From: RGIG5612 sp963589005
GTDB lineage: Bacteria > Bacillota > Clostridia > Lachnospirales > Lachnospiraceae
DNA: 64,000 nt
NCBI GenBank assembly: GCA_963589005.1
Contig: CAVAJR010000006.1
Span: forward strand, 1-64,000
Direction of reading: 5' to 3'
Positions 53,296 through 62,017 of the stretch are shown here, piece by piece (within the stretch, counting starts at the first letter, position 1; every line of letters begins with the position of its first letter). The notes beneath the pieces are model-generated. The model was given only the letters and a program-made list of their open reading frames with translations. It made no database searches and was not told where the DNA came from. Position numbers and translations under genes: made by a program.

Positions 53296-54645
53296 ATGTT
53301 TAAAAAAATCACTAACGGCTGCGTTCGCGTAGTCAACAGATGGCTTCCAGATGCATTTTTGTTTGCAGTTATCCTTACGATCATTGCTTACATATTTGCA
53401 ATGATTGCAACAAAGATGGGGCCGCTTGAAATCCTTAGTGCTTGGGGAGGCACAGACGGATTCTGGGGTCTGCTCTCATTCTCAATGCAGATGGCTTGCG
53501 TACTTGTATTTGGCTCTGCTATGGCTTCATCTAAGCCGATCAAGGCATTGCTCCGTAAGATTGCCAGCTTAGCTCATAACAATTTCCAGGCAATCTTCAT
53601 TACAGCATTCATTTCAACTATCTGCTGTTGGCTGAACTGGGGATTTGGTCTTATTGTAGGTGCCCTTCTTGCCAAGGAAGTAGTAAGAAAAGTTCCATCC
53701 GTTGACTATCCGCTTCTTATTGCATCAGCATACTCAGGTTTCGTAATCTGGCATGCCGGCCTGTCAGGATCTATTCCTCTTGCACTTGCAGAAGGATATC
53801 AGGGATCTGGCATGACTGAGAAACTGTATGCAGCAACATCTGAAACAATTTTCCATCCGATGAATATCATCATGGTTCTTGTAATTCTCTTCGTTATGCC
53901 TTTCGTATTATATGCTATGCATCCTCACAAAGATAAGGTCATTACAGTTGACCCTTCCTTATTAAAGGATGACGTTGTGATCACTCACAAGAGAGAAACT
54001 CCGGCAGAGAAGATGGAACAGTCCAAGATACTCTGGGGAATTCTTATAATCGGATGCGTTGTTTATATTGTTTATAACTTCGTTCATAACAAGGCATCTC
54101 TCGGACTTAATGTTGTTAACTTTATCTTATTAACACTGGGAATTCTCTTCCATGGCAATTTACGAAATTACATTGATGCAATTGATGATGCAGTTAAGGG
54201 TGCTGGCGGAATCATCTTACAGTTCCCATTCTACGCAGGTATCATGGGTATAATGGTAGCCGCTAACGCTGATGGAGTATCACTTGCAAGCGTAATCTCC
54301 AATTTCTTCGTAAGTATTTCTACACCTGTTACATTCCCATTGTTGACATTCTTAAGTGCAGGTATTGTAAACTTCTTCGTACCATCAGGCGGCGGACAGT
54401 GGGCTGTTCAGGGTCCTATCGTAATGCCAGCAGCTACAGCACTTGGTATCGAACCGGGACGTGCAGCGATGGCTATCGCATGGGGCGATCAATGGACCAA
54501 CATGATCCAGCCATTCTGGGCACTGCCGATACTTGGTATCGCCAAGCTGTCAGCTAAGGATATCATGGGATATCTCGTAATCGTAACAGTATTCACCGGA
54601 CTTGTTGCCTGCCTGGGATTCCTGGCTTGGGGATTATTCTTCTAG
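53296..54645 (+). CDS. AtoE-family short-chain fatty acid transporter
   Basis: The 449-residue membrane protein belongs to the AtoE family, proposed to move short-chain fatty acids such as acetoacetate or butyrate. It has about twelve hydrophobic segments. Family blocks include RWLPDAFLFAVILTI near the start, WLNWGFGLIVGALLA, and the VNFFVPSGGGQWAVQGPI region. The ATG at 53296 follows GGGGAGG; the frame could extend 20 codons upstream without support. It stands alone on the plus strand. Direction of transport and substrate are not established. Confidence 0.9.
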   Translation: MFKKITNGCVRVVNRWLPDAFLFAVILTIIAYIFAMIATKMGPLEILSAWGGTDGFWGLLSFSMQMACVLVFGSAMASSKPIKALLRKIASLAHNNFQAIFITAFISTICCWLNWGFGLIVGALLAKEVVRKVPSVDYPLLIASAYSGFVIWHAGLSGSIPLALAEGYQGSGMTEKLYAATSETIFHPMNIIMVLVILFVMPFVLYAMHPHKDKVITVDPSLLKDDVVITHKRETPAEKMEQSKILWGILIIGCVVYIVYNFVHNKASLGLNVVNFILLTLGILFHGNLRNYIDAIDDAVKGAGGIILQFPFYAGIMGIMVAANADGVSLASVISNFFVSISTPVTFPLLTFLSAGIVNFFVPSGGGQWAVQGPIVMPAATALGIEPGRAAMAIAWGDQWTNMIQPFWALPILGIAKLSAKDIMGYLVIVTVFTGLVACLGFLAWGLFF

Positions 54646-54948
54646 AAATCAAGGCAAATATATCGGATTGCTGTCAATAAAGCAAATATCCGATCAGGTG
54701 GTAAAAATGCCAATATAGATTTGGTATAAGATTTATTTAGAAATTCATTTTTTATAATATTGTTCTTAAACAAAATAAGAGCTATCTGCGTAATTGCAGG
54801 TAGCTCTTATTATAGTGTTATAAAAGTCCCGGACATCACAATGTGCGGAACAATCCCACTTTTATTATACATTTCAGCAGGGGTCTGCGCCGTCCCTGCG
54901 CACATCAATTTACAACTTTTCTACTGTATAAATCACATGCACAAGTTA
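54646..54948. other. 303-base gap between convergent transporter genes
   Basis: The gap holds an imperfect hairpin near 54662-54694 (ATCGGAT/ATCCGAT with a TGCT/AGCA inner pairing and no T tract) and the stronger terminator at 54774-54811. No reading frame with support was found. Confidence 0.5.
54774..54811. terminator. Bidirectional terminator
   Basis: An 11-base perfect outer stem (AATAAGAGCTA with its complement) and an inner CTGC/GCAG pairing form the hairpin. The minus-strand side is followed by TTTTGTTT. It lies between convergent transporter genes. Confidence 0.75.
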
Positions 54949-56220
54949 TTAGTCGTTAGCACATGCCGGCTTCTTGATCATGATCGCAAATATACCTGCA
55001 ATTACACAGATAACTGCAACGCCTGCAAGTACAACGATATAAGCGCTCGATGCAGCCATACCGCCGCCTGTAAGACCACTCTGTACTGCCTGTACAAGCT
55101 TAGTTCCGAATGATGCAATAAGAAGGTTCATTGTCATAAGCGGGAAGTTTACGGCATAATATTTTGCGCCATAGAACTTATTAACAAATGCTGACTGGCT
55201 AGGTGTAACACCGCCGTATGAAAGTCCGGTAAGAATATATGCAATAATAAGAATAAACTGACTTCCTGTAAGCATTGAAAGAACAATAACTCCCATGGAA
55301 ATAATAAACATAGCTGAAACAATAAGAAGTGTCGGCTTGTAACCGATCTTGTCAAATAATGCACCGAAGATAATACGTCCGATACCATTGAAGATTGAGA
55401 TAAGACCAACAATAATGGCTACAGTGCTGGCTCCATCTGCTGTATCGAGTGCCGGAACTGCTGCTGTTGCAATAGGACGTCCGAGGAATACTACTGCAAG
55501 ACCGGCTACTGATACAAGAATAGCCCAGACAAACATAAACCAGAAAGAACTTCTCTTAAGCATGTTTGAGGTATCAACATCTTCATATGGAGCTGAAGAT
55601 TTCTTCTTAGCTGTGTCTGCTCCCGGAACCTTATAATCCGGAGCCGGTTTCTTAATAATAATTGCACCTACAGCAATAATAACCAGGCATGCTATAGCAA
55701 TATAGAAGAAGCATGTATACCATGGTGTTCCTCCGGCACCCTGATCAACGATAGATGCATATAATGTTCCCATAAGGAAGCTTCCGATACCAAATCCCAT
55801 CAGAAGTACGCCTGAGATAAGGCCCTGCTTGTCAGGGAACCATCCTGATACAGCACTAAGAACAGCATTGTATGTAAATCCTGCGCCAAGTCCTGCAAGA
55901 AGACCAAATCCAAGATATATTACTACAATGGATCCTGTTGCATTTCCAAGAAATCCTGCGATCGTAAATCCGGCAAACATTAAGATTGCACCCAGTGCCA
56001 GATTGATCTTTACATTAATGCCCTTCTTCTGAAACTGTCCGCCGAAGAAGCCGCCAAGACAGAAGAATACCATTACAACGGTTGATGTCCATGTGAGCGC
56101 GCCCTCATCCCAGACACCTTTAAGCGGTCCTGAGAAGGTTGTCCATGCATAAATAAGTCCTGCAAAAAGAAGAACAAGTACGCCCATAATGGCATAAACC
56201 CAACGATTTAAACTTTTCAT
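54949..56220 (-). CDS. OFA-family MFS transporter
   Basis: This 423-residue protein has twelve membrane segments and the MFS pattern of the oxalate/formate antiporter family. It has an opening RWVYAIMGVLVLLFAGLIYAW, a Gly-rich block (GFGLLAGLGAGFTYNA) and a charged central loop (about residues 195-215). Members carry small carboxylates such as oxalate, formate, lactate or pyruvate; the substrate here is unknown. AAGGG precedes its ATG. It converges with the AtoE-type gene, and the two may serve related carboxylates. Confidence 0.88.
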   Translation of the reverse strand: MKSLNRWVYAIMGVLVLLFAGLIYAWTTFSGPLKGVWDEGALTWTSTVVMVFFCLGGFFGGQFQKKGINVKINLALGAILMFAGFTIAGFLGNATGSIVVIYLGFGLLAGLGAGFTYNAVLSAVSGWFPDKQGLISGVLLMGFGIGSFLMGTLYASIVDQGAGGTPWYTCFFYIAIACLVIIAVGAIIIKKPAPDYKVPGADTAKKKSSAPYEDVDTSNMLKRSSFWFMFVWAILVSVAGLAVVFLGRPIATAAVPALDTADGASTVAIIVGLISIFNGIGRIIFGALFDKIGYKPTLLIVSAMFIISMGVIVLSMLTGSQFILIIAYILTGLSYGGVTPSQSAFVNKFYGAKYYAVNFPLMTMNLLIASFGTKLVQAVQSGLTGGGMAASSAYIVVLAGVAVICVIAGIFAIMIKKPACAND

Positions 56221-56327
56221 TTTATCTACCCTTTCTTTATATTAGTAATAAAAGCAACTTGACTATTCTAGCAAAATGCATATTGAAATTCAATTATTAA
56301 AAAAACTCACATATTTCAAAAAAGTGC

Positions 56328-56356
56328 TTGCAATATTCTGGCGCTTGTTGTAACAT
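56328..56356 (+). promoter_or_regulatory. Predicted tRNA-Glu promoter
   Basis: TTGCAA (56328-56333) and TAACAT (56351-56356) are separated by 17 bases. The -10 element is identical to that of recA. An 8-base inverted repeat, CGCTTGTT and AACAAGCG (56342-56349 and 56358-56365), encloses the -10. Confidence 0.6.
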
Positions 56357-56376
56357 AAACAAGCGTTCGCGTGTAT

Positions 56377-56448
56377 GGCTCGTTGGTCAAGTGGTTAAGA
56401 CGCCGCCCTCTCAAGGCGGAATCAGGAGTTCAATTCTCCTACGAGCTG
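56377..56448 (+). tRNA. tRNA-Glu (anticodon CUC)
   Basis: The 72 bases fold into a full cloverleaf. The acceptor stem GGCTCGT pairs with ACGAGCT (one G-U). The anticodon stem CCGCC/GGCGG holds the loop CTCTCAA, giving anticodon CUC. The T arm is AGGAG-TTCAATT-CTCCT. CCA is not encoded. A promoter precedes it and a strong terminator follows three bases later, so it is a single-gene unit. Confidence 0.95.
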
Positions 56449-56451
56449 CTT

Positions 56452-56487
56452 AAAAAGAACTCCAGTCGGTTGATCGGAGTTCTTTTT
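56452..56487 (+). terminator. tRNA-Glu terminator
   Basis: A 12-base stem (AAAAAGAACTCC with its complement at 56476-56487) ends in a run of seven T. It is a classic intrinsic terminator right after the tRNA. Confidence 0.92.
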
Positions 56488-56517
56488 TTACTATAAGTGG
56501 CTGCCGTGGGGCTTACA

Positions 56518-57210
56518 TCATATAATAACAACGCTGTTGTATAATATTCTTATATTCCAATCAGCAATCTCTCTGTCGATATGGATATGTCCTGCATACC
56601 ATTTCTTATACTCTACCTCATCTACGATCATGTCGAGAAAGCGTTCTACCGCGCTGTCATAATCTATGAAATCCTTCATAGGAGCAAATGCTGTCTTTCG
56701 AACCTTCTCCGGTACTGTATGTGTAATGATATAATCGACTTTGTTGCCATATCGGGACAAATTATTAAAAGCTGCCGAATAATCCAATGCCCCCGGTTCT
56801 TCCTGAGCCCACCATGTCTTATGTTCCACACGATATATCTTGTCTACCGATGTAGCACCTCCCATGGTAAAGAAGGTTTTCCCATCCAGGTTAAAAATCT
56901 GTCCGTTCATAAGGTGAAACACATGGTCACGGATCTTGTGAACCTTGCCACCGTTCCACTCAATTACAGGATATTTGTTAAGGGCATCATAGTTTTCATG
57001 ATTGCCTGCAACAAACAATGTGGTATATGACTTGTTCTCATGATAATCAAGCACCTCATCATCATCACTGTCGCCTGTCCAAATTCCGCCAAAATCCCCC
57101 GCAATTATCACATAATCATTGCGTGTCAAAAGAGCCTGCTCAGTAAAGCAGTCAGGCTCCAGCTTCTGGATATCCATTCGTCTGTGAGTGTCACCTGTAA
57201 CATATATCAT
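56518..57210 (-). CDS. Metallophosphoesterase
   Basis: The 230-residue cytoplasmic protein has the calcineurin-like two-metal motif set: GDTHRRMD, IAGDFGG, GNHENYD, ITHTVPE and GHIHID. The family includes nucleotide and phosphoprotein phosphatases, and the substrate cannot be told. It starts with ATG after GGAG. It lies alone between the tRNA gene and the ferredoxin-nitroreductase gene. Confidence 0.88.
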   Translation of the reverse strand: MIYVTGDTHRRMDIQKLEPDCFTEQALLTRNDYVIIAGDFGGIWTGDSDDDEVLDYHENKSYTTLFVAGNHENYDALNKYPVIEWNGGKVHKIRDHVFHLMNGQIFNLDGKTFFTMGGATSVDKIYRVEHKTWWAQEEPGALDYSAAFNNLSRYGNKVDYIITHTVPEKVRKTAFAPMKDFIDYDSAVERFLDMIVDEVEYKKWYAGHIHIDREIADWNIRILYNSVVII

Positions 57211-57290
57211 TTAATATTCTCCACGTACTGCATATAACAGATTCAAAAGTTTAAAATTATGTTATTTCGCATTATTGGTCATTATATAAC

Positions 57291-58097
57291 CTATCTCCAT
57301 ACAACAGGGACATCTTTTCTTGGTACTGAGCAGAAATATTCATCATCTGTATGTCCTAGTGCAATTGCAATAACACATTTTTTATTTTCAGGAATCTCAT
57401 ATTCCGCCTTAAGGTTCTTATCCTTGTTAAACGGATCAGCTGCCAGCTGAAGATAGCATGCTCCCAAGCCCTTCTGAGCTTCTACCATCTGCATCATATT
57501 ATGAGCACATATAGCGCCATCTATATCATTATCCGAGAATACATATATTATGGCAGGTGCATTATAATACAGCCCATCCTCGCCGGTTTCCTTATACATT
57601 TTATATTTCATAGTAAAGAAGGCACTTAAACCAGGGTTAGAATCCGCCGCATCTTTTCCGAGCTGTTTAATGATTGTCATAGACTTATCCAGAAGCTCCT
57701 TCTTGCCTTCTTCTGTTGTGACTACAAGAAGATAATTATCCTGACTATTCTTGGCAGTCGGAGCATATTTGGCTGCCTCAAGGACATAATTTAATTCTTC
57801 CTCTGAGATTCCTTCATCATTAAATCTTCTGACAGAACGGCGCATCATCAATTGGCGTCTTATCTGCTGCACGGTAGGAGGCGTAAGAAGATCAAATTCT
57901 TCTACATCTTCAATATTATATCCATCTCCGTCGATCATTATCGCATCCCTCGGACAGACTGCAAGGCAGTGTCCGCAATAGTTACATTTGTCCTTGTCAT
58001 GCTGCAGCATATCATCATCAAATGACAGAGCCTTGCCCGGGCATGCATCTATACATGTGCCGCACTGTATGCATAATTCGTTATCCATTATAAACAT
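57291..58097 (-). CDS. Ferredoxin-nitroreductase fusion protein
   Basis: An N-terminal domain with two [4Fe-4S] motifs (CIQCGTCIDAC, CNYCGHCLAVC) is fused to an FMN nitroreductase domain (MMRRSVRRFNDEGISEEEL to the end). The conserved tail CVIAIALGHTD is present. Such fusions take electrons from ferredoxin pools to reduce nitro groups or other acceptors in anaerobes. The ATG at 58097 follows GGAGG by eight bases, giving 268 residues; the apparent TTG start at 58112 is inside the ribosome site. Confidence 0.92.
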   Translation of the reverse strand: MFIMDNELCIQCGTCIDACPGKALSFDDDMLQHDKDKCNYCGHCLAVCPRDAIMIDGDGYNIEDVEEFDLLTPPTVQQIRRQLMMRRSVRRFNDEGISEEELNYVLEAAKYAPTAKNSQDNYLLVVTTEEGKKELLDKSMTIIKQLGKDAADSNPGLSAFFTMKYKMYKETGEDGLYYNAPAIIYVFSDNDIDGAICAHNMMQMVEAQKGLGACYLQLAADPFNKDKNLKAEYEIPENKKCVIAIALGHTDDEYFCSVPRKDVPVVWR

Positions 58098-58160
58098 AGC
58101 TTTTTCCTCCAATTGTTGTTAGCTTTCTGTCGCACCAATTAAATCATTTACATATGCCGA

Positions 58161-58177
58161 GACGGCGCAGTCCGCTG
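58161..58177 (+). repeat. Short intergenic repeat, copy B
   Basis: GACGGCGCAGTCCGCTG matches the block at 21205-21221 in 15 of 17 bases. It lies in the 211-base gap between polC and the nitroreductase gene, which shows no reading frame. Confidence 0.3.
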
Positions 58178-58308
58178 ACTTCAAACTGTAATTATAAAAG
58201 TTGGCTACTTGCTTGCCGCACTCTCACTGTTGTACTGCATTCGCTTTCCCAGGTTCACACCGCACATAACAAAAAATAAAGTCTGTCATGCATGTTTCCT
58301 GGGGCTTA

Positions 58309-61300
58309 TTACATCTTAAAGTAATCTGACAGAGACATCTGGCTTGACTCCGGCATATCCCCTAATATGCCCAGCGAGTACAGCTTATCCGTAAGGGTCG
58401 CTGACAGTCTGGCACGTATCCTGATATCCTCGCGTGATACAAACCTTTCTTTAGATGCAGCCTCTTCCAACAATATCGCAGCCTTATCTCCCATGCCGTC
58501 TATAGATTCAAATGAAGGCATAAGTTTGCCGTCAATTACCTGAAATTTTGAAGCCTTGGCCTTATAAATGTCAATAGGCATGAACTCAAATCCCCTTGCA
58601 TGCATCTCAAGAACATTATACATGTATTTAAGAAGATCCACATCCTTAGGTGATGCTTCATTGGCAGCTATCCTTGCTTTAATGGCATTCATGTTTTCAA
58701 TCAGTTTTTCCTTGCCCTGACACATCAATTCATAATCAAATGATGATGCTCTGATGCTGAAAAATGCTGCATAGTAAGCCAGAGGATAAAATATCTTATA
58801 ATATGCAATCCTGTATGCCATCATAACATATGCAACCGCATGCGCCTTAGGGAACATATATTGGATCTTGCAGCATGACCACAGATACCAATCAGGAACA
58901 TCATGCTCCCTCATTGACTTCTCCCAATCCGGCCATTTCTTTTCCTTGCCTTTGGCAACCTTGCCTTTTCGTACAGCCTCCATGATGCTGAATGACATCG
59001 CAGGGTCCACACCCTTCTGGATCAGATAGAGCATAATATCATCACGAGTACAGATACATGATGAAAGCGTAGCCTTGCCATCTTTAATAAGTGTCTCGGC
59101 ATTGGACAGCCATACATCAGTTCCGTGTGACAGACCGGCAATTCGAACCAGATCTGAAAAGTTCTGAGGCCTAGTATCAAGAAGCATGCCAATAACAAAG
59201 TCTGTACCAAATTCCGGTATTCCCAGGGTTCCTGTCTGATATCCGTCAATATCCTCAGGTTTGATCCCCAGTGCCTCAGGATTTTTAAACAGACTCATGA
59301 CCGCCTGATTGTCAAGCCTTACGTCTCTGGCATTAGTCCCTGTTATATCCTCAAGCATTTTGATCATAGTCGGATCATCATGACCGAGAATATCAAGTTT
59401 TAACAGGTTGTGGTCAATACTATGATATTCAAAATGCGTTGTTACCGTATTCTTGCTGGCATCATTTGCCGGATGCTGTACCGGTGTAAATGAATAGATC
59501 TCTTCGCCATGGGGCAAAACTACGATTCCGCCGGGATGCTGTCCCGTACTTCTCTTAACTCCTACTACGCCCTGAATAAGCCTGTTCATTTCACACTTGC
59601 GTACCGGCTTATTTCTGTGCTCCATGTAGCCCTTTACATATCCATATACAGTCTTGTCCTGAAGCGTTGCTATAGTGCCTGCCCTGAATGTATGTCCCTT
59701 ACCGAATATTACCTCAGTATAATCATGGGCATGGCTCTGATATTCTCCGGAGAAGTTAAGGTCGATATCAGGCTCCTTGTCTCCCTTAAATCCCAGGAAA
59801 GTCTCAAATGGTATATCAAATCCATCCTTATACAGCGGTTCACCGCATACAGGACAGGCCTTGTCAGGCATATCGCATCCCGAACCTCCGGCAAATGCCT
59901 TTACCTCCGGCGAATCAAAATCACTGTATTTGCATTTCAGACATCTGTAATGAGGAGGAAGTGGATTAACCTCGGTAATTCCCGACATTGTTGCAGCCAG
60001 AGAAGAACCTACAGATCCCCTGGATCCTACCAAATATCCGTCTGAAACAGATTTTACAACCAGTTCCCTTGCTATGATATACATTACAGAATATCCATTT
60101 GAGATAATGGAATTAAGTTCCTTATCCAGTCTGTCTGTAACGATCTGAGGAATATTATCTCCGTACATGTCATGAGCAGTTTCATAGCAGATATCTCTCA
60201 GATTCTGGTCTGAATTCTCAATAACCGGCGGACATTTATCGGGTCTTACAGGCTCGATCACCTCTATTTGATCGGCAATAAAATTCGTATTGGTTATTAC
60301 TACTTCTTTTGCCTTTTCTTCCCCAAGATATGAAAATTCCTCCAGCATTTCATTTGTATTATGGAAATACAGAGGCGCCTGTCTGTCAGCATCTTCATAT
60401 TTCATGCTGTCCTCAAGAATGCTCCTGTAAATGCTGTGACCCGGATCAAGAAAATGAACATCGCCCGTAGCTACAACACGTTTGTCTAATTTATCTCCCA
60501 ATGCACAGATCTTACGATTTACATTTCTTATTGCCTCAAAATCCTTAAGTGCATGTCCTTTATGATTCGGCTTATTATATTCTCTTATAAGGAATTCATT
60601 ATTGCCCTGAGGCTGTATCTCAAGATAGTCATAAAATGATGCGATCTCCTCAAGCTTTTCATCTGACACTTCAGAAAGGGCTGCATCATACACCTCGCCC
60701 ATGACGCAGGCAGAGCCAATGATCAGACCCTCTCTGTATCTGGCCAGAACGCTCTTAGGGATTCTGGGCCTTCTGTTAAAATAATTAACATGGGAAAAAG
60801 AAACCAGTCTGTATAAATTTATACGGCCGATCTCATTTTTAGCAAGAATTACGACATGATAATATTTGCTCTTTTTAACCTTAAGAATAGCTTCATCCAT
60901 CTCAGGATCAGGCTCCGGCGGAACTTCATCCGGAATAGCAGAGGTTCTGATAAGTTCAACATCCTCATCGCCTTTTACTATAGGATTGGCAGAATCATCT
61001 ACAAGATAGCCCTCTACTCCGTAAATAAGCTTAAAATCAAGGTCAGGGTTAGAGCTCTTAAGATCTTCTAATTTATGAAATGCCACAGGAAACGCCTGAG
61101 CTACGCCATGATCCGTAATGGCCATGGCTTTATGTCCCCATTTAACAGCCTTCTCGATGACTGCGCCTACATCCGTAAGGGCATCCATATCAGAATATGT
61201 TGTATGCAGATGCAGCTCTACCCTCTTTTCATCGCAAGTATCCGCTCTATTATCCGTAACAGGAGCAGTTTCCTTGATACCATTGACTCTGGTTATCATA

Positions 61301-62013
61301 AACTCGCCCTCGAAGTTGTCATATTCCACTTTTCCGTTAATTTTAATAAACAAGCCCTTATGAAGAAGATCCGGGAGATCGTCCTCGCCCTCTTTCAAAA
61401 ACAGTTTTATTGCAATGCTGTCTGTGGTATCTGTTACAGAAATCTTCAGGATCTTAAAACCGTTCTTCGTTGTGGTCAGTTCATTTTCAAATATCATTCC
61501 GCAGACAATTACCTGCTTCATATCACCTATAATTTCATTAATAGGTGTGCTTGACCCCTCAAATTGTCTGCCATACAGCATTCCTTCATCGGGACCCTTC
61601 TTTTTGGCTTTATACTTAGGCTTATTGCCCTGAGTACCCCCTGCCCCCGGAGAATATGATGAGAAATTCGTGCTGTTTCCCGAAGGTAAATCGCCTGAAG
61701 CTGCCGCCTTGACAGAAGATACAGTCTCAGACTCGGAGGCTGGCTGGTTATTATATATTCCAATCCCAGGCTCTGCAAACTCATAATCACAGACATTTTC
61801 AATTTTTACATTGACAAGACCATTAAGAAGCTGCCTGGTTATATTGTCTTCAACCGTCCGAAGCTGCATAGGTGAAATTATTCTGCTGCAATTAATCCTG
61901 ATCCTTAAAAATCCTCCGCTTAAAACTCTCGTAACGCTCTCTACTTCAGCATCCTTAAGAATGGTACTAATCTCATTATCAACATTTATTTTGAAAACTT
62001 CGAAAAATTTCAT
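58309..62013 (-). CDS. polC: PolC-type DNA polymerase III alpha subunit lacking the exonuclease domain
   Basis: This is the leading replicative polymerase of Gram-positive bacteria. In order: N-terminal domain (1-95), a Ser/Gly-rich linker, an OB fold (about 155-250), PHP domain (from 264, with HLHTTYSDMDA and ITDHG), zinc motifs (CLKCKYSD, CPVCG), palm with PDIDLNFS and LKLDILG, and a fingers/C-terminal region. Typical PolC is about 1430 residues, with a DEDD exonuclease inserted in PHP. This protein has 1234, and residues 341-383 form only a charged linker between YGVEGYLVDD and YYHVVILAKNE. Exo motifs such as DxETTG are absent. The gene is four bases after ispG. Confidence 0.94.
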   Translation of the reverse strand: MKFFEVFKINVDNEISTILKDAEVESVTRVLSGGFLRIRINCSRIISPMQLRTVEDNITRQLLNGLVNVKIENVCDYEFAEPGIGIYNNQPASESETVSSVKAAASGDLPSGNSTNFSSYSPGAGGTQGNKPKYKAKKKGPDEGMLYGRQFEGSSTPINEIIGDMKQVIVCGMIFENELTTTKNGFKILKISVTDTTDSIAIKLFLKEGEDDLPDLLHKGLFIKINGKVEYDNFEGEFMITRVNGIKETAPVTDNRADTCDEKRVELHLHTTYSDMDALTDVGAVIEKAVKWGHKAMAITDHGVAQAFPVAFHKLEDLKSSNPDLDFKLIYGVEGYLVDDSANPIVKGDEDVELIRTSAIPDEVPPEPDPEMDEAILKVKKSKYYHVVILAKNEIGRINLYRLVSFSHVNYFNRRPRIPKSVLARYREGLIIGSACVMGEVYDAALSEVSDEKLEEIASFYDYLEIQPQGNNEFLIREYNKPNHKGHALKDFEAIRNVNRKICALGDKLDKRVVATGDVHFLDPGHSIYRSILEDSMKYEDADRQAPLYFHNTNEMLEEFSYLGEEKAKEVVITNTNFIADQIEVIEPVRPDKCPPVIENSDQNLRDICYETAHDMYGDNIPQIVTDRLDKELNSIISNGYSVMYIIARELVVKSVSDGYLVGSRGSVGSSLAATMSGITEVNPLPPHYRCLKCKYSDFDSPEVKAFAGGSGCDMPDKACPVCGEPLYKDGFDIPFETFLGFKGDKEPDIDLNFSGEYQSHAHDYTEVIFGKGHTFRAGTIATLQDKTVYGYVKGYMEHRNKPVRKCEMNRLIQGVVGVKRSTGQHPGGIVVLPHGEEIYSFTPVQHPANDASKNTVTTHFEYHSIDHNLLKLDILGHDDPTMIKMLEDITGTNARDVRLDNQAVMSLFKNPEALGIKPEDIDGYQTGTLGIPEFGTDFVIGMLLDTRPQNFSDLVRIAGLSHGTDVWLSNAETLIKDGKATLSSCICTRDDIMLYLIQKGVDPAMSFSIMEAVRKGKVAKGKEKKWPDWEKSMREHDVPDWYLWSCCKIQYMFPKAHAVAYVMMAYRIAYYKIFYPLAYYAAFFSIRASSFDYELMCQGKEKLIENMNAIKARIAANEASPKDVDLLKYMYNVLEMHARGFEFMPIDIYKAKASKFQVIDGKLMPSFESIDGMGDKAAILLEEAASKERFVSREDIRIRARLSATLTDKLYSLGILGDMPESSQMSLSDYFKM

Positions 62014-62017
62014 CTGT

